A stretch of 7,360 nt of DNA from Acidobacteriota bacterium (GCA_003223895.1 QHXD01000082.1:1-7360), one strand, 5' to 3'; counted from the stretch's first letter, positions 1 through 5,588 are shown. Notes: generated by a model not told the origin, from the letters alone. Made by a program: numbers and translations.

Positions 1-480
1 AACGATGCGTTCAAGGAGGTGCAGCAGAGCTGGGCGAATATCCTCGATTACAGACTTCCAATCACGTACGACCTGAAGAGTCCTCTAACACCGACAATTG
101 ATGAGCTGAGGCAGCGCGGTTGGGGCAAACCTGGATCAGAGTTGGGTTTACCGATCCCGGTACCTCTTTGGTACCTGACTGGAAAGTCTTTCGACCAACG
201 GGTACCTCTTTGGTACCTGACTGGAAAGTCTTTCGACCAACGGGTACCTCTTTGGTACCTGACTGGAAAACCTTTCGACCAACCGGTACCTCTTTGGTAC
301 CTGATTGGAAAGTCTTTCGACCAACGGGTACTTCTTTGGTACCTGACTGGAAACCCTTTCGAGCAGGCGGTACCTATCTTGTACCTGACTGGAGAATCCT
401 TCGACCGAACCGGTCCAACTTTTGAAGCTGACCAGGAAGTTCTTTCCAAGCTCTATGACCAATCGACATTGGGAAGATAG
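1..480 (+). CDS. 3' end of an unidentified gene with a 14-residue tandem-repeat C-terminus (partial)
   Basis: The frame is open from base 1 to a TAG at 478-480, so the gene probably begins upstream of the window; a GTG at 19 is available but has no reason to be the true start. The first ~50 codons use many G- or C-ending codons and read like real protein (NDAFKEVQQSWANILDYRLP, continuing to an IDELRQRGWGKPG stretch). From residue ~54 the protein becomes six tandem 14-residue units with consensus VPLWYLTGKSFDQR, then a 22-residue acidic tail ending LGR. The units combine aromatic and charged residues, with no cysteines and no membrane-segment character. I do not recognise the family. The repeat DNA is also open in other frames, so the extended C-terminus could be a by-product of repeat expansion into the end of an ordinary gene. 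I am fairly sure of the reading frame at the left edge and less sure that the repeat is translated. Confidence 0.5.
   Translation, partial: NDAFKEVQQSWANILDYRLPITYDLKSPLTPTIDELRQRGWGKPGSELGLPIPVPLWYLTGKSFDQRVPLWYLTGKSFDQRVPLWYLTGKPFDQPVPLWYLIGKSFDQRVLLWYLTGNPFEQAVPILYLTGESFDRTGPTFEADQEVLSKLYDQSTLGR
160..411. repeat. 42-bp tandem repeat, six full copies
   Basis: The copies lie at 160-201, 202-243, 244-285, 286-327, 328-369 and 370-411. Copies 1 and 2 are identical, copy 4 differs by 1 base, copy 3 by 3, and copies 5 and 6 are progressively more diverged, so the array looks youngest on its left side. Each early unit holds two GGTACC palindromes whose starts are 11 bp apart (for example 159-164 and 170-175). 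The unit is a multiple of three and lacks stops in two plus frames and all three minus frames of its consensus. No unique spacers separate the copies, so it is a minisatellite and not a CRISPR array. Confidence 0.95.
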
Positions 481-587
481 GATTGAACGATTTCATCGCG
501 TCGATGACGCGACTGTCGGGTTGGATAAAAACAGGATGTTGCCGGCAAACCACGAGTGGCTCCCAACGGCAAATATGTAAGAGACGG

Positions 588-622
588 CGGTCCAATGTGA
601 GCTTTCGGCAAGGCTGCGTGGA
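588..622 (+). repeat. dispersed repeat, copy A (single arm)
   Basis: The 27 bases at 597-623 match the left arm and loop start of the hairpin at 2636-2662 with 3 mismatches, including 16 identical bases at the 5' end (GTGAGCTTTCGGCAAG). The 10-mer CGGTCCAATG directly before it (588-597) also recurs directly after the hairpin at 2692-2701. A short GTCCA/TGGAC inverted pair brackets the copy. Two shared blocks in a different order suggest a mobile or rearranged repeat family and not chance similarity. Confidence 0.65.
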
Positions 623-654
623 CTGGGATAGCCAAGGTGAAACCGAACGGATGA

Positions 655-915
655 CCACACAGGAACTGGTCAGGCTTTAGGCTTCGTGTACTTCGCGAGG
701 ACGGAGTCCATGTCGTCTCCAACGCCACAGTCGAACTTGTGGCTGATGCGGCGTACCCGATCCAGTATGGCGAAGGGCGTCGTGGCTGCCGGCCGCTAAT
801 GTGTGGGTGGTCGCGAGAGCCTGATCTTTTCCACCTTGTTATAAGACACCATCAAGTAGATCCAAACAACCTCGCACAGCCTACGACATTCCGTTGGGAA
901 GTGCCTGACAATTAA
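655..915 (+). pseudogene. possible decayed ORF (gene remnant)
   Basis: One plus-strand frame stays open from after a TGA at 652-654 to a TAA at 913-915, about 86 codons, with no well-placed start and no ribosome-binding site. It reads GFRLRVLREDGVHVVSNATV and onward to FRWEVPDN. Third codon positions in the first half are rich in G and C, as in the real genes nearby. The same frame upstream (541-652) also gives protein-like text (for example APNGKYVRDGGPM) interrupted by TGA codons at 598-600 and 652-654. This fits a gene broken by stops, but the stretch is short and I recognise no family, so it may be chance. Confidence 0.22.
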
Positions 916-1006
916 GGCCGCAAGTCTGGCTAGTCAGGCTGGTAAACCACGTGCAACGAACTCCGCCGAAAAATCGCAACTAAGGTAAAAATAATCCAAA
1001 AATGAA

Positions 1007-1013
1007 AAGGGAG
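1007..1013 (+). promoter_or_regulatory. ribosome binding site for the gene at 1025
   Basis: AAGGGAG lies 11 nt before the ATG at 1025. The spacing is slightly long but usable, and no other start downstream keeps a complete signal peptide. Confidence 0.55.
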
Positions 1014-1024
1014 TAGAGATCATC

Positions 1025-1711
1025 ATGAAAAAGACGATGCTTGTAGCGACTATATTCGTGATCGCAGCATTGAATGCACCCGTGGGTTTTGCACAGAGCA
1101 GTGGGAGCTTCAATTTCGCCAGCCTGCCCATGCAGTGCGTTGTGAACTCGTCAAACGGCGCGCTCACTGGCGGAGTGGGGGGGACAGTAACATCGCTTAA
1201 GACAACTATTAAAACGTCCAGTGGCAACGGTAACGTGTTCGTTGTTAACCCGTCAGCGGTGGTTGGCCTTCTGACGAACGCTACCATTAGCTCAAAGCAA
1301 GCCTCAGCCTCCACCTCCTCGCAAGCGGGAGTGGATTTCCAGGTGACCGTAACTCCATTAAGCGGCCAACCCGACCCTGCTGTGATTCCGTCTGCCCCGG
1401 TCACTTACGAAGATCGGTTCATCCAGCTCAGTTCAAACCTGTTTAGCGCGATCGCTAGCCAGTGCCTTGCCAATCCTGACGGCAGTGGGGGATGCTTCCT
1501 TAGCTTTAGCCAGAGCACGCTTGGCGCCCACAGTTTCAACTGGATCGTCGCAGGTTTACAATCCGGCAACTACGGCGTGACAGTGCAGTGGACTCCTTCG
1601 ACCTTAGTTAGTGATGGAAACTACGCACAGGCGGCGACCTGCGTAGGGCCTGTCAACATTACCGTGATGCAGAATAAGGTTTTCACTCAAAGTACTGGCA
1701 TTGCCTTCTAA
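1025..1711 (+). CDS. secreted four-cysteine protein of unknown function
   Basis: The product is 228 residues. It begins with a classic export signal: KK at 2-3, a hydrophobic core at ~5-18, and a likely signal-peptidase cut after the A of GFA (residue 23). The mature protein is rich in Ser, Thr, Gly, Asn and Val and predicted to be mostly beta strand, with no membrane segment. Four cysteines remain after cleavage (C38, C147, C157, C206), an even number that suits two disulfide bonds outside the cytoplasm. A central low-complexity Ser/Thr/Ala patch (~88-101) separates an N-terminal part from a C-terminal part, and the latter has an immunoglobulin-like look (FNWIVAGLQSGNYGVTVQW near 171-189). 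I recognise no catalytic motif and no named family; a structural, adhesive or matrix role is only a guess. It stands alone, 118 bp before the next gene on the same strand, with a hairpin in between. Confidence 0.8.
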   Translation: MKKTMLVATIFVIAALNAPVGFAQSSGSFNFASLPMQCVVNSSNGALTGGVGGTVTSLKTTIKTSSGNGNVFVVNPSAVVGLLTNATISSKQASASTSSQAGVDFQVTVTPLSGQPDPAVIPSAPVTYEDRFIQLSSNLFSAIASQCLANPDGSGGCFLSFSQSTLGAHSFNWIVAGLQSGNYGVTVQWTPSTLVSDGNYAQAATCVGPVNITVMQNKVFTQSTGIAF

Positions 1712-1739
1712 GCTGGCCGTTCTGCCGATGTTCGTCAGC

Positions 1740-1770
1740 GGGTCAGGCCGATTTGAGGTCGTCCTGACCC
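1740..1770 (+). terminator. hairpin after the four-cysteine protein gene
   Basis: GGGTCAGG (1740-1747) pairs perfectly with CCTGACCC (1763-1770). After a C-T mismatch, three more pairs form (1749-1751 with 1759-1761) and leave a 7-nt loop. It starts 28 nt after the stop codon. No T-run follows (AAACCCG), so it may be a weak or factor-assisted terminator or an mRNA-stabilising stem. Confidence 0.4.
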
Positions 1771-1816
1771 AAACCCGTAAACGACATGTCACAACGAGAA
1801 TCAAAAGGCACACAAC

Positions 1817-1822
1817 AGGGGA
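1817..1822 (+). promoter_or_regulatory. ribosome binding site that fixes the start at 1830
   Basis: AGGGGA sits 7 nt before the ATG at 1830. The frame is open further upstream to a TTG at 1701, inside the previous gene, but that extension lacks an RBS and would bury the signal peptide, so 1830 is the start. Confidence 0.7.
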
Positions 1823-1829
1823 AAAATTG

Positions 1830-2450
1830 ATGGAGAAAAATAGGGTCCGGTCCAGCTTAGGCCAGTTTTTGTTTTGCGTTTTTTCGGTCCTGCTCTGCTC
1901 AGAAATGTCCATGGCGCAAGATTTTGATTCTGCGATGCGTGCCTACGAAAAAAAGGAATATGCAGTAGCCTTGACAGAATTCACGGCGGTGGCGGAGCAA
2001 GGCGACGAGGAGGCTCAGCTAATCGTTGGCAAGATGTACATGATAGGCCAGGGGGTTGAAAAAGATTCTGAGCAGGCCATTAAATGGTTTAAGGCAGCCG
2101 CCGGTCAAGGCAACGCCGACGCTCAATTCTTTCTGGGCGCCATGTATTTGCTGCCCCAGAGGGATACTGTAGAAGGGCTGAAGTGGCTGAGGCTTTCGGC
2201 GGACCAGGATATGCAAGATGCTCAGTTCCTCCTTGGCATGGCTTACTTGAAGGGTCAGAATTTCGCGCACGATTCTGTGCAGGCTGAGATGTGGCTCCGG
2301 CTGGCCGCAGCGCACGGCGGTGAATTTTATCAATCACAGCTTGGTGAAGCTGAAAAACAGATGACTCCGGATCAGATCGCACAGGCCAAAGCACTGGTCG
2401 CAGCGTGGAAGCCGAAAGTCGCAGCCGTTCCAAGCGCGAAGCAAGAGTAG
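1830..2450 (+). CDS. secreted Sel1-repeat (TPR-like) protein
   Basis: The product is 206 residues. An export signal fills residues 1-29 (basic start, core ~12-24, cut likely after SMA and before QDF). The rest is a helical solenoid of Sel1-like repeats. The unit near 61-95 has the family pattern AQ..VGKMY..GQGVEKD..QA..W.KAAAGQGN, with further units at ~97-128 and ~130-163 (AQFLLGMAYLKGQNF, then WLRLAAAHGG). The helix pair at 32-58 may be a first, degenerate unit. The tail MTPDQIAQAKALVAAWKPK (178-196) is a common ending for bacterial Sel1 proteins, and a short low-complexity extension follows. Sel1 repeats mediate protein-protein contacts, and secreted bacterial versions act as scaffolds or bind partner envelope proteins. 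No enzyme domain is present. It has its own RBS and a 118-bp upstream gap, so it may be transcribed separately from the gene before it. The partner is unknown. Confidence 0.9.
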   Translation: MEKNRVRSSLGQFLFCVFSVLLCSEMSMAQDFDSAMRAYEKKEYAVALTEFTAVAEQGDEEAQLIVGKMYMIGQGVEKDSEQAIKWFKAAAGQGNADAQFFLGAMYLLPQRDTVEGLKWLRLSADQDMQDAQFLLGMAYLKGQNFAHDSVQAEMWLRLAAAHGGEFYQSQLGEAEKQMTPDQIAQAKALVAAWKPKVAAVPSAKQE

Positions 2451-2634
2451 AACCGCGATTGCGTAGGCTAACTGGGCCGAACCGGATTAGTGACGAGAAG
2501 TCGCGCAGCATTTAGGAATCCAGCGGCGACGGATGGCTCTATCCTTCGGCGTTACTCAGGACTTAGCAATAAGTGGAGTATTCTACAGAGCCATCAGGAA
2601 AGCGGCCTCCGTTTTGGACATGCGTAAGTTTCGT

Positions 2635-2693
2635 CGTGAGCTTTCGGCAAGCCTGTGTAGACGCGGTCCACACAGGCTTGCCGAAAGCTCACG
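2635..2693. repeat. 24-bp perfect inverted repeat (dispersed repeat, copy B)
   Basis: Bases 2635-2658 pair without mismatch with 2670-2693. After an A-C mismatch, GAC (2660-2662) pairs with GTC (2666-2668) and leaves a GCG triloop. The folded element is thus about 27 bp of stem. The left arm plus loop resembles the sequence at 597-623 (24 of 27 identical). It lies between convergent genes, where it could act as a bidirectional terminator. Its dispersed nature and its loop make a REP or MITE-like element equally plausible. Confidence 0.85.
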
Positions 2694-2717
2694 GTCCAAT
2701 GACATTGGGCGCGGAAG

Positions 2718-2747
2718 GGACCTGTCTCCGCCGCCAGAGACAGGTCC
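2718..2747. repeat. 11-bp inverted repeat, candidate terminator or REP-like hairpin
   Basis: GGACCTGTCTC (2718-2728) pairs perfectly with GAGACAGGTCC (2737-2747) around an 8-nt loop. With a small bulge on the right side, AAGG (2715-2718) can pair with CCTT (2750-2753) to extend the stem. It sits 66 bp beyond the stop of the minus-strand propeller gene at 2814 and is downstream of both convergent genes. No T-run is present on either side. Confidence 0.65.
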
Positions 2748-2813
2748 GACCTTCCGACCTTCGGGGTTACGAAAGCACGGTTAGCAAAGCGACCCGAAGC
2801 TACCGCGCGGCTT

Positions 2814-3875
2814 TCATTCGTTGGAAGCCCTTCCGGGGATCACCATCGTGTGGTTGCGCTTCGGCACCTGACCGACCGGGATTTTCGCTATTTCTTTCAT
2901 TGTCGGGATGTCGACCACGAGCGTGCTGTTCCCCACCGGGTCGGCGATATAGGCCCTCTTGCCGTCAGGCGTGAGCGTAACCCAGGCGGCGCCTTTCCCG
3001 CTGAGATCGGCTCTTCCCACCAGCTTCAAATCAGGGAGGGAATACGAGTAGAGAGCGTTGTTCAGCCGGCTGCAGACCACAAGAGTCGTTTGGTCCGCGG
3101 TGACGGCCAGGCCGTGAGATTCAGCGGAGCCTGTTATCATCGGAACTCTGCCGGGGGGCAGCTTGGGAAGTGTGATCCGGGCGGCTTCCTTGCGCGTTTT
3201 GAAATCCACTACCACAAACCCGTTAAAGTCGCCGACCTGCACGAAGATCGAACGGGTCGAGCCGTCGGGGTTCTTCGAAATCGCCATCGGACGGATGCTA
3301 TGGTCAAGTTTAACTGACCACGCGGGGGCGTCCGTCTGCGTATCGAGGACGCTCACATAACCTTTGTCAGTGGCGTCGCCGGCGACAACGTTCTTGCCGT
3401 CGGGCGTGACATAGAGGTTGTGTACGGGTCCTTCGGTACGGATGCTTTTAATTTTCGAAAGAGAGGCGGTATCGATGACATCCGCTACGCCCGGGTTGTT
3501 CCCGACCGGCTGCCTGATCCCCACGTAGACTCGCCGCCCATCAGGACTGATCGCGATATTGTTGGGTCTGGCCGAGAGAGGGATCTTCTTGATCACCTTC
3601 ATCGTTCTTGCATCGGCTACATCCAGCGTCTCGTCAGCTTCATTACTGACATAGATCCGGCTTCCGTCGGGGGACGCCGTGATCCCATGGGCCGTCTCGA
3701 TGCCCGGGATTTCTCCCACGACCTTGTTCGTGACAGGGTCGATAATATGGACTCTGTCTCCGGCAGCATTGCTCTGGAGGATCCGAACCTGGTTTTGCGC
3801 CGCCACCGGCAGCACGAGTAGTAGAAGGATCGCCAGAAGCGTCAAACAGCGTCGAACCACGTTAATAGTTGTCAT
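2814..3875 (-). CDS. secreted YVTN-type beta-propeller protein
   Basis: The product is 353 residues. The signal peptide covers ~1-26 (RR at 8-9, long Leu-rich core, cut after VAA before QNQ). The mature part is a repeat propeller: PDG turn motifs recur at 69-71, 111-113, 158-160, 203-205 and 303-305, each followed by a strand such as SRIYVSN or RRVYVG, and the connecting text has the YVTN pattern of a value, a DTAT-like turn and a K.I.I strand. The length fits a seven-bladed propeller of the YncE/YVTN class. These proteins bind ligands or partner proteins outside the cytoplasm; some relatives accompany c-type cytochromes, but no haem site exists here (the only mature cysteine is C268). The start is the second of two adjacent ATGs: AGGAG at 3882-3886 lies 6 nt before it, 3 nt before the ATG at 3878, and directly against a TTG. 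It follows the cytochrome gene by about 50 bp on the same strand, so the two probably share an mRNA. Confidence 0.88.
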   Translation of the reverse strand: MTTINVVRRCLTLLAILLLLVLPVAAQNQVRILQSNAAGDRVHIIDPVTNKVVGEIPGIETAHGITASPDGSRIYVSNEADETLDVADARTMKVIKKIPLSARPNNIAISPDGRRVYVGIRQPVGNNPGVADVIDTASLSKIKSIRTEGPVHNLYVTPDGKNVVAGDATDKGYVSVLDTQTDAPAWSVKLDHSIRPMAISKNPDGSTRSIFVQVGDFNGFVVVDFKTRKEAARITLPKLPPGRVPMITGSAESHGLAVTADQTTLVVCSRLNNALYSYSLPDLKLVGRADLSGKGAAWVTLTPDGKRAYIADPVGNSTLVVDIPTMKEIAKIPVGQVPKRNHTMVIPGRASNE

Positions 3876-3881
3876 CATCAA

Positions 3882-3886
3882 CTCCT
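3882..3886 (-). promoter_or_regulatory. ribosome binding site for the YVTN gene
   Basis: AGGAG on the minus strand, 6 nt from the ATG at 3875. It favours that ATG over the ATG at 3878 and the TTG at 3881. Confidence 0.65.
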
Positions 3887-3927
3887 CGCAGAAAACGGTT
3901 CAAAAGTTTATCTTCCGTACCGGCAGT

Positions 3928-4416
3928 TCACTCTTCCACGCACGAACCGGTGTACTCGACGAGCTTCTCGTTGGCTTTCCGTCCGCACACCCAATTGGCG
4001 AGCGTCTGCCACTCCGGATCGAGAAAAGAATTCCAGTGTTTGCCTCCACTGTGGTAGAAATCGCCGCCACCATCGGCCAGAAGCGGATGCACCAGCAGTT
4101 TGCTCTGTTGGAGGTTGCGCGCAGTCACTCGCGCGCGGACAACCTGGAAGTTCTTCCGGGACTGTTCCTCACTCCAGGTCGTGGCGCCAGGGGACAGCGC
4201 TTCCAGGCGCATGGGCGTACCCTTACTGTGGCAGGAGACACAACGGGTGTGGCCATCGCGCTTGGCCAGAAAAATGGGCTGTACCTTGGTCTTGAAGAAC
4301 TCATAATCCAGAGCGGACGCTGCGGCAGACCCGCCTTCCTGGGCCCGCAGCGTAGCAGTGGTGGGGCCATGGATTAGTAGCGCAGCCACAAGCAGTAAAA
4401 ACAAAGCGACGCGCAT
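3928..4416 (-). CDS. secreted mono-haem cytochrome c, planctomycete-type domain
   Basis: The product is 162 residues. The export signal is at 1-25 (MRVALFLLLVAALL core, cut near LRA before QEG). A single haem-attachment motif, C59-V-S-C62-H63, follows FKTKVQPIFLAKRDGHTR. This layout (KVQPIF, CxxCH, then HPL, GGGKHW and DPEWQTLANWV) is that of the planctomycete-type cytochrome c domain found in many secreted proteins of Acidobacteriota and Planctomycetota. Haem would attach covalently through C59 and C62 with H63 as one axial ligand. The sixth ligand is not certain; M69, H110, H122 and H127 are candidates. C144 and C159 could form a disulfide. The likely role is periplasmic electron transfer, with an unknown donor and acceptor. 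It is the first gene of a minus-strand pair, with an AGGAGG 7 nt upstream that fixes the start, and it is divergent from the NHL gene. Confidence 0.9.
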   Translation of the reverse strand: MRVALFLLLVAALLIHGPTTATLRAQEGGSAAASALDYEFFKTKVQPIFLAKRDGHTRCVSCHSKGTPMRLEALSPGATTWSEEQSRKNFQVVRARVTARNLQQSKLLVHPLLADGGGDFYHSGGKHWNSFLDPEWQTLANWVCGRKANEKLVEYTGSCVEE

Positions 4417-4423
4417 AAGCGCT

Positions 4424-4429
4424 CCTCCT
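4424..4429 (-). promoter_or_regulatory. strong ribosome binding site for the cytochrome gene
   Basis: AGGAGG on the minus strand, 7 nt before the ATG at 4416; a near-ideal Shine-Dalgarno sequence. Confidence 0.8.
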
Positions 4430-4477
4430 CTTCAAATTTCCAAGCGTTATCCTTCAAAATCGGTTAAATGTTCCACT

Positions 4478-4506
4478 ACAGTAGGACGGCGCGCCAGCCT
4501 TGTCAA
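4478..4506 (-). promoter_or_regulatory. candidate sigma70-type promoter for the cytochrome/YVTN pair
   Basis: On the minus strand, TTGACA (4506 to 4501) is followed after 17 nt by TACTGT (4483 to 4478). The first is a perfect -35 box and the second has the TAnnnT core of a -10 box. Transcription would start near 4471 and give a leader of about 55 nt. The -35 lies inside a palindrome. Confidence 0.5.
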
Positions 4507-4533
4507 AGAATTTGACAATCGCGGCCAGGCTGG
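4494..4533. promoter_or_regulatory. nested palindrome in the divergent promoter, candidate operator
   Basis: Inner arms TTGTCAAA (4500-4507) and TTTGACAA (4511-4518) flank GAA. Outer arms CCAGCCT (4494-4500) and AGGCTGG (4527-4533) pair perfectly around them, with an extra 9 nt on the right. The inner palindrome carries TTGACA on both strands (4512-4517 plus, 4501-4506 minus), so a protein bound here would cover the -35 position for both divergent units. On the plus strand I find no convincing -10 at 16-19 nt, so the rightward promoter is less certain. Confidence 0.5.
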
Positions 4534-4573
4534 AGCCAAATCTTAGCCAAAGTTACCCGCACTATTAAACCTT

Positions 4574-4578
4574 GGAGG
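4574..4578 (+). promoter_or_regulatory. ribosome binding site for the PAL-like gene
   Basis: GGAGG lies 5 nt before the ATG at 4584. The in-frame TTG at 4572 overlaps this site, so 4584 is the start. Confidence 0.8.
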
Positions 4579-4583
4579 TTGCC

Positions 4584-5588
4584 ATGTCGAATGCAGGTCG
4601 AGTCCGATTGGCGGTGGCAGCAGGCGTTGCGGTGATCGCGCTGTCCCAGGCTGTCTATTCCCAGCACAACTCCTATCAAACCATCGAAAACTACTTCAAG
4701 CTTCCCGAAGGAAGGAAGATAGGGTCCACGGCCGGAATCACGGTCGATCGCGATGGTAGCAGCATCTGGGTCTTTGAGAGATGCGGCGCACAAGATTGCG
4801 TGGGGTCCAGCGTCGCACCCATTCTCAAGTTTGATGCGTCGGGAAACGTCGTGAAGAGCTTTGGCGCGGGGATGTTCGTCCGTCCGCATGGGATCCACGT
4901 GGACCGGGAAGGAAACATCTGGGTGACGGACGGAGAAGGGGCCGACGGAAAGGATCCCAGGAGAAACGGAAAGGGTCACCAGGTTTTCAAATTCAGCCCG
5001 GACGGCAAGGTCCTGATGACGCTCGGCAAGGCTGGAGTCGCCGGTGATGGCCCGGACACGTTCAATCAGCCGTCCGCCGTCCTGATCGCACCAAATGGCG
5101 ATATCTTCATCGCGGACGGCCATGGCGGAAATTCGAACGCCCGTGTTCTGAAGTTCACGAAGGATGGCAAGTTCATTAAAGCGTGGGGAAAGAAGGGCAC
5201 CGCCTCAGGCGAGTTCGATACGCCTCACGCCCTGGCCATGGATTCCCGCGGCCGGTTGTTTGTTGGCGACCGGGGGAACAATCGGATCCAGATCTTCGAC
5301 CAGGACGGAAAATTTCTCGAAGAATGGAAGCAATTCGGCCGGCCGAGCGGACTGTTTATCGACAAGAACGACAACCTCTACCTGAGCGACCATCAGTCGG
5401 ACGCCAAGACCAACCCGGGATTTCACAAGGGCATCACCATCGGGAGCGCCAAAGACGGGAAGGTCACCGCATCCATTCCCGACCCGGATCCTCAGGGATC
5501 GCAGGAAGGCGTTGCGGCGGACGCCAAAGGCAACCTGTACGGATCGCTGACTGGCGGGATGGCACTGAAGAAATACACTAAAAAATAG
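4584..5588 (+). CDS. secreted NHL-repeat propeller resembling peptidyl-hydroxyglycine amidating lyase (PAL)
   Basis: The product is 334 residues with an export signal at 1-26 (RVRLAVAAGVAVIAL core, cut after VYS). The mature part is a six-bladed NHL-type propeller: blades show ITVDRDGSSIWVFER (52-66), IHVDREGNIWVTDG (104-117), VLIAPNGDIFIADGH (166-180), ALAMDSRGRLFVGDR (216-230) and LFIDKNDNLYLSDH (257-270). Several stretches track the catalytic core of animal PAL, which splits peptidyl-alpha-hydroxyglycine into a peptide amide and glyoxylate with zinc: GHQVFKFSPDGK (131-142), ADGH..NARVLKF, and TPHALAM (213-219). R66, H102 and H215 fall where PAL has its catalytic arginine and zinc histidines, from memory of that family. 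The catalytic tyrosine position appears to be H180, and the last zinc histidine seems replaced near E308. It may therefore be a divergent lyase or a non-catalytic binder. C67 and C72 could form a disulfide. It is the first gene of a pair with the M61 peptidase. Confidence 0.85.
   Translation: MSNAGRVRLAVAAGVAVIALSQAVYSQHNSYQTIENYFKLPEGRKIGSTAGITVDRDGSSIWVFERCGAQDCVGSSVAPILKFDASGNVVKSFGAGMFVRPHGIHVDREGNIWVTDGEGADGKDPRRNGKGHQVFKFSPDGKVLMTLGKAGVAGDGPDTFNQPSAVLIAPNGDIFIADGHGGNSNARVLKFTKDGKFIKAWGKKGTASGEFDTPHALAMDSRGRLFVGDRGNNRIQIFDQDGKFLEEWKQFGRPSGLFIDKNDNLYLSDHQSDAKTNPGFHKGITIGSAKDGKVTASIPDPDPQGSQEGVAADAKGNLYGSLTGGMALKKYTKK

Larger units (their letters stand above)
481..1024. other. gene-poor intergenic stretch
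   Basis: This 544-bp stretch between the repeat-bearing gene and the secreted protein at 1025 holds no intact gene that I can support. It contains one copy of a short dispersed repeat (588-622), a possible decayed ORF (655-915), and a 7-bp inverted repeat (903-909 with 933-939, sequence GCCTGAC/GTCAGGC). A TATAAG hexamer at 840-845 could be a -10 box, but no convincing -35 lies upstream of it. The promoter of the gene at 1025 must lie somewhere here, but I cannot place it. Confidence 0.6.
2451..2813. other. convergent intergenic gap with inverted repeats
   Basis: This 363-bp gap separates two genes that point towards each other. Short open frames cross it, but they run through the inverted repeats and have no ribosome-binding sites, so I see no gene. 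It holds a spaced 9-bp inverted repeat (2532-2540 with 2587-2595, GATGGCTCT/AGAGCCATC), a 24-bp hairpin (2635-2693), an 11-bp hairpin (2718-2747) and a short direct repeat CGACCTTC (2747-2761). The dense repeats suggest a landing zone for REP-like elements or remnants of a small mobile element. Confidence 0.7.

Noticed and set aside
160..411. CRISPR array
   Set aside because: The copies abut directly, with no unique spacers, and diverge gradually; this is a tandem minisatellite.
903..939. rho-independent terminator
   Set aside because: The stem is only 7 bp with a 23-nt loop and no T-run; it does not follow a confirmed gene.
934..1404. 156-residue minus-strand ORF
   Set aside because: It is a shadow of the secreted four-cysteine gene; the opposite frame has a signal peptide and RBS.
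1701..1829. TTG start of the Sel1 gene within the previous gene
   Set aside because: The ATG at 1830 has a good RBS and starts a proper signal peptide; the extension would bury it.
2532..2595. ends of an insertion sequence
   Set aside because: The 9-bp inverted repeat with a 46-bp spacer encloses no transposase and shows no target duplication; it is too weak to call.
2533..2974. small plus-strand ORFs across the convergent gap
   Set aside because: They read through the inverted repeats and into the antisense of the propeller gene, and lack ribosome-binding sites.
3679..4377. 232-residue plus-strand ORF spanning the cytochrome and propeller genes
   Set aside because: It crosses two well-supported minus-strand genes and their junction, and has no RBS or domain.
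4503..5123. 206-residue minus-strand ORF
   Set aside because: It lies antisense to the PAL-like gene, has no ribosome-binding site or signal peptide, and matches no family; the plus strand has clear NHL blades.
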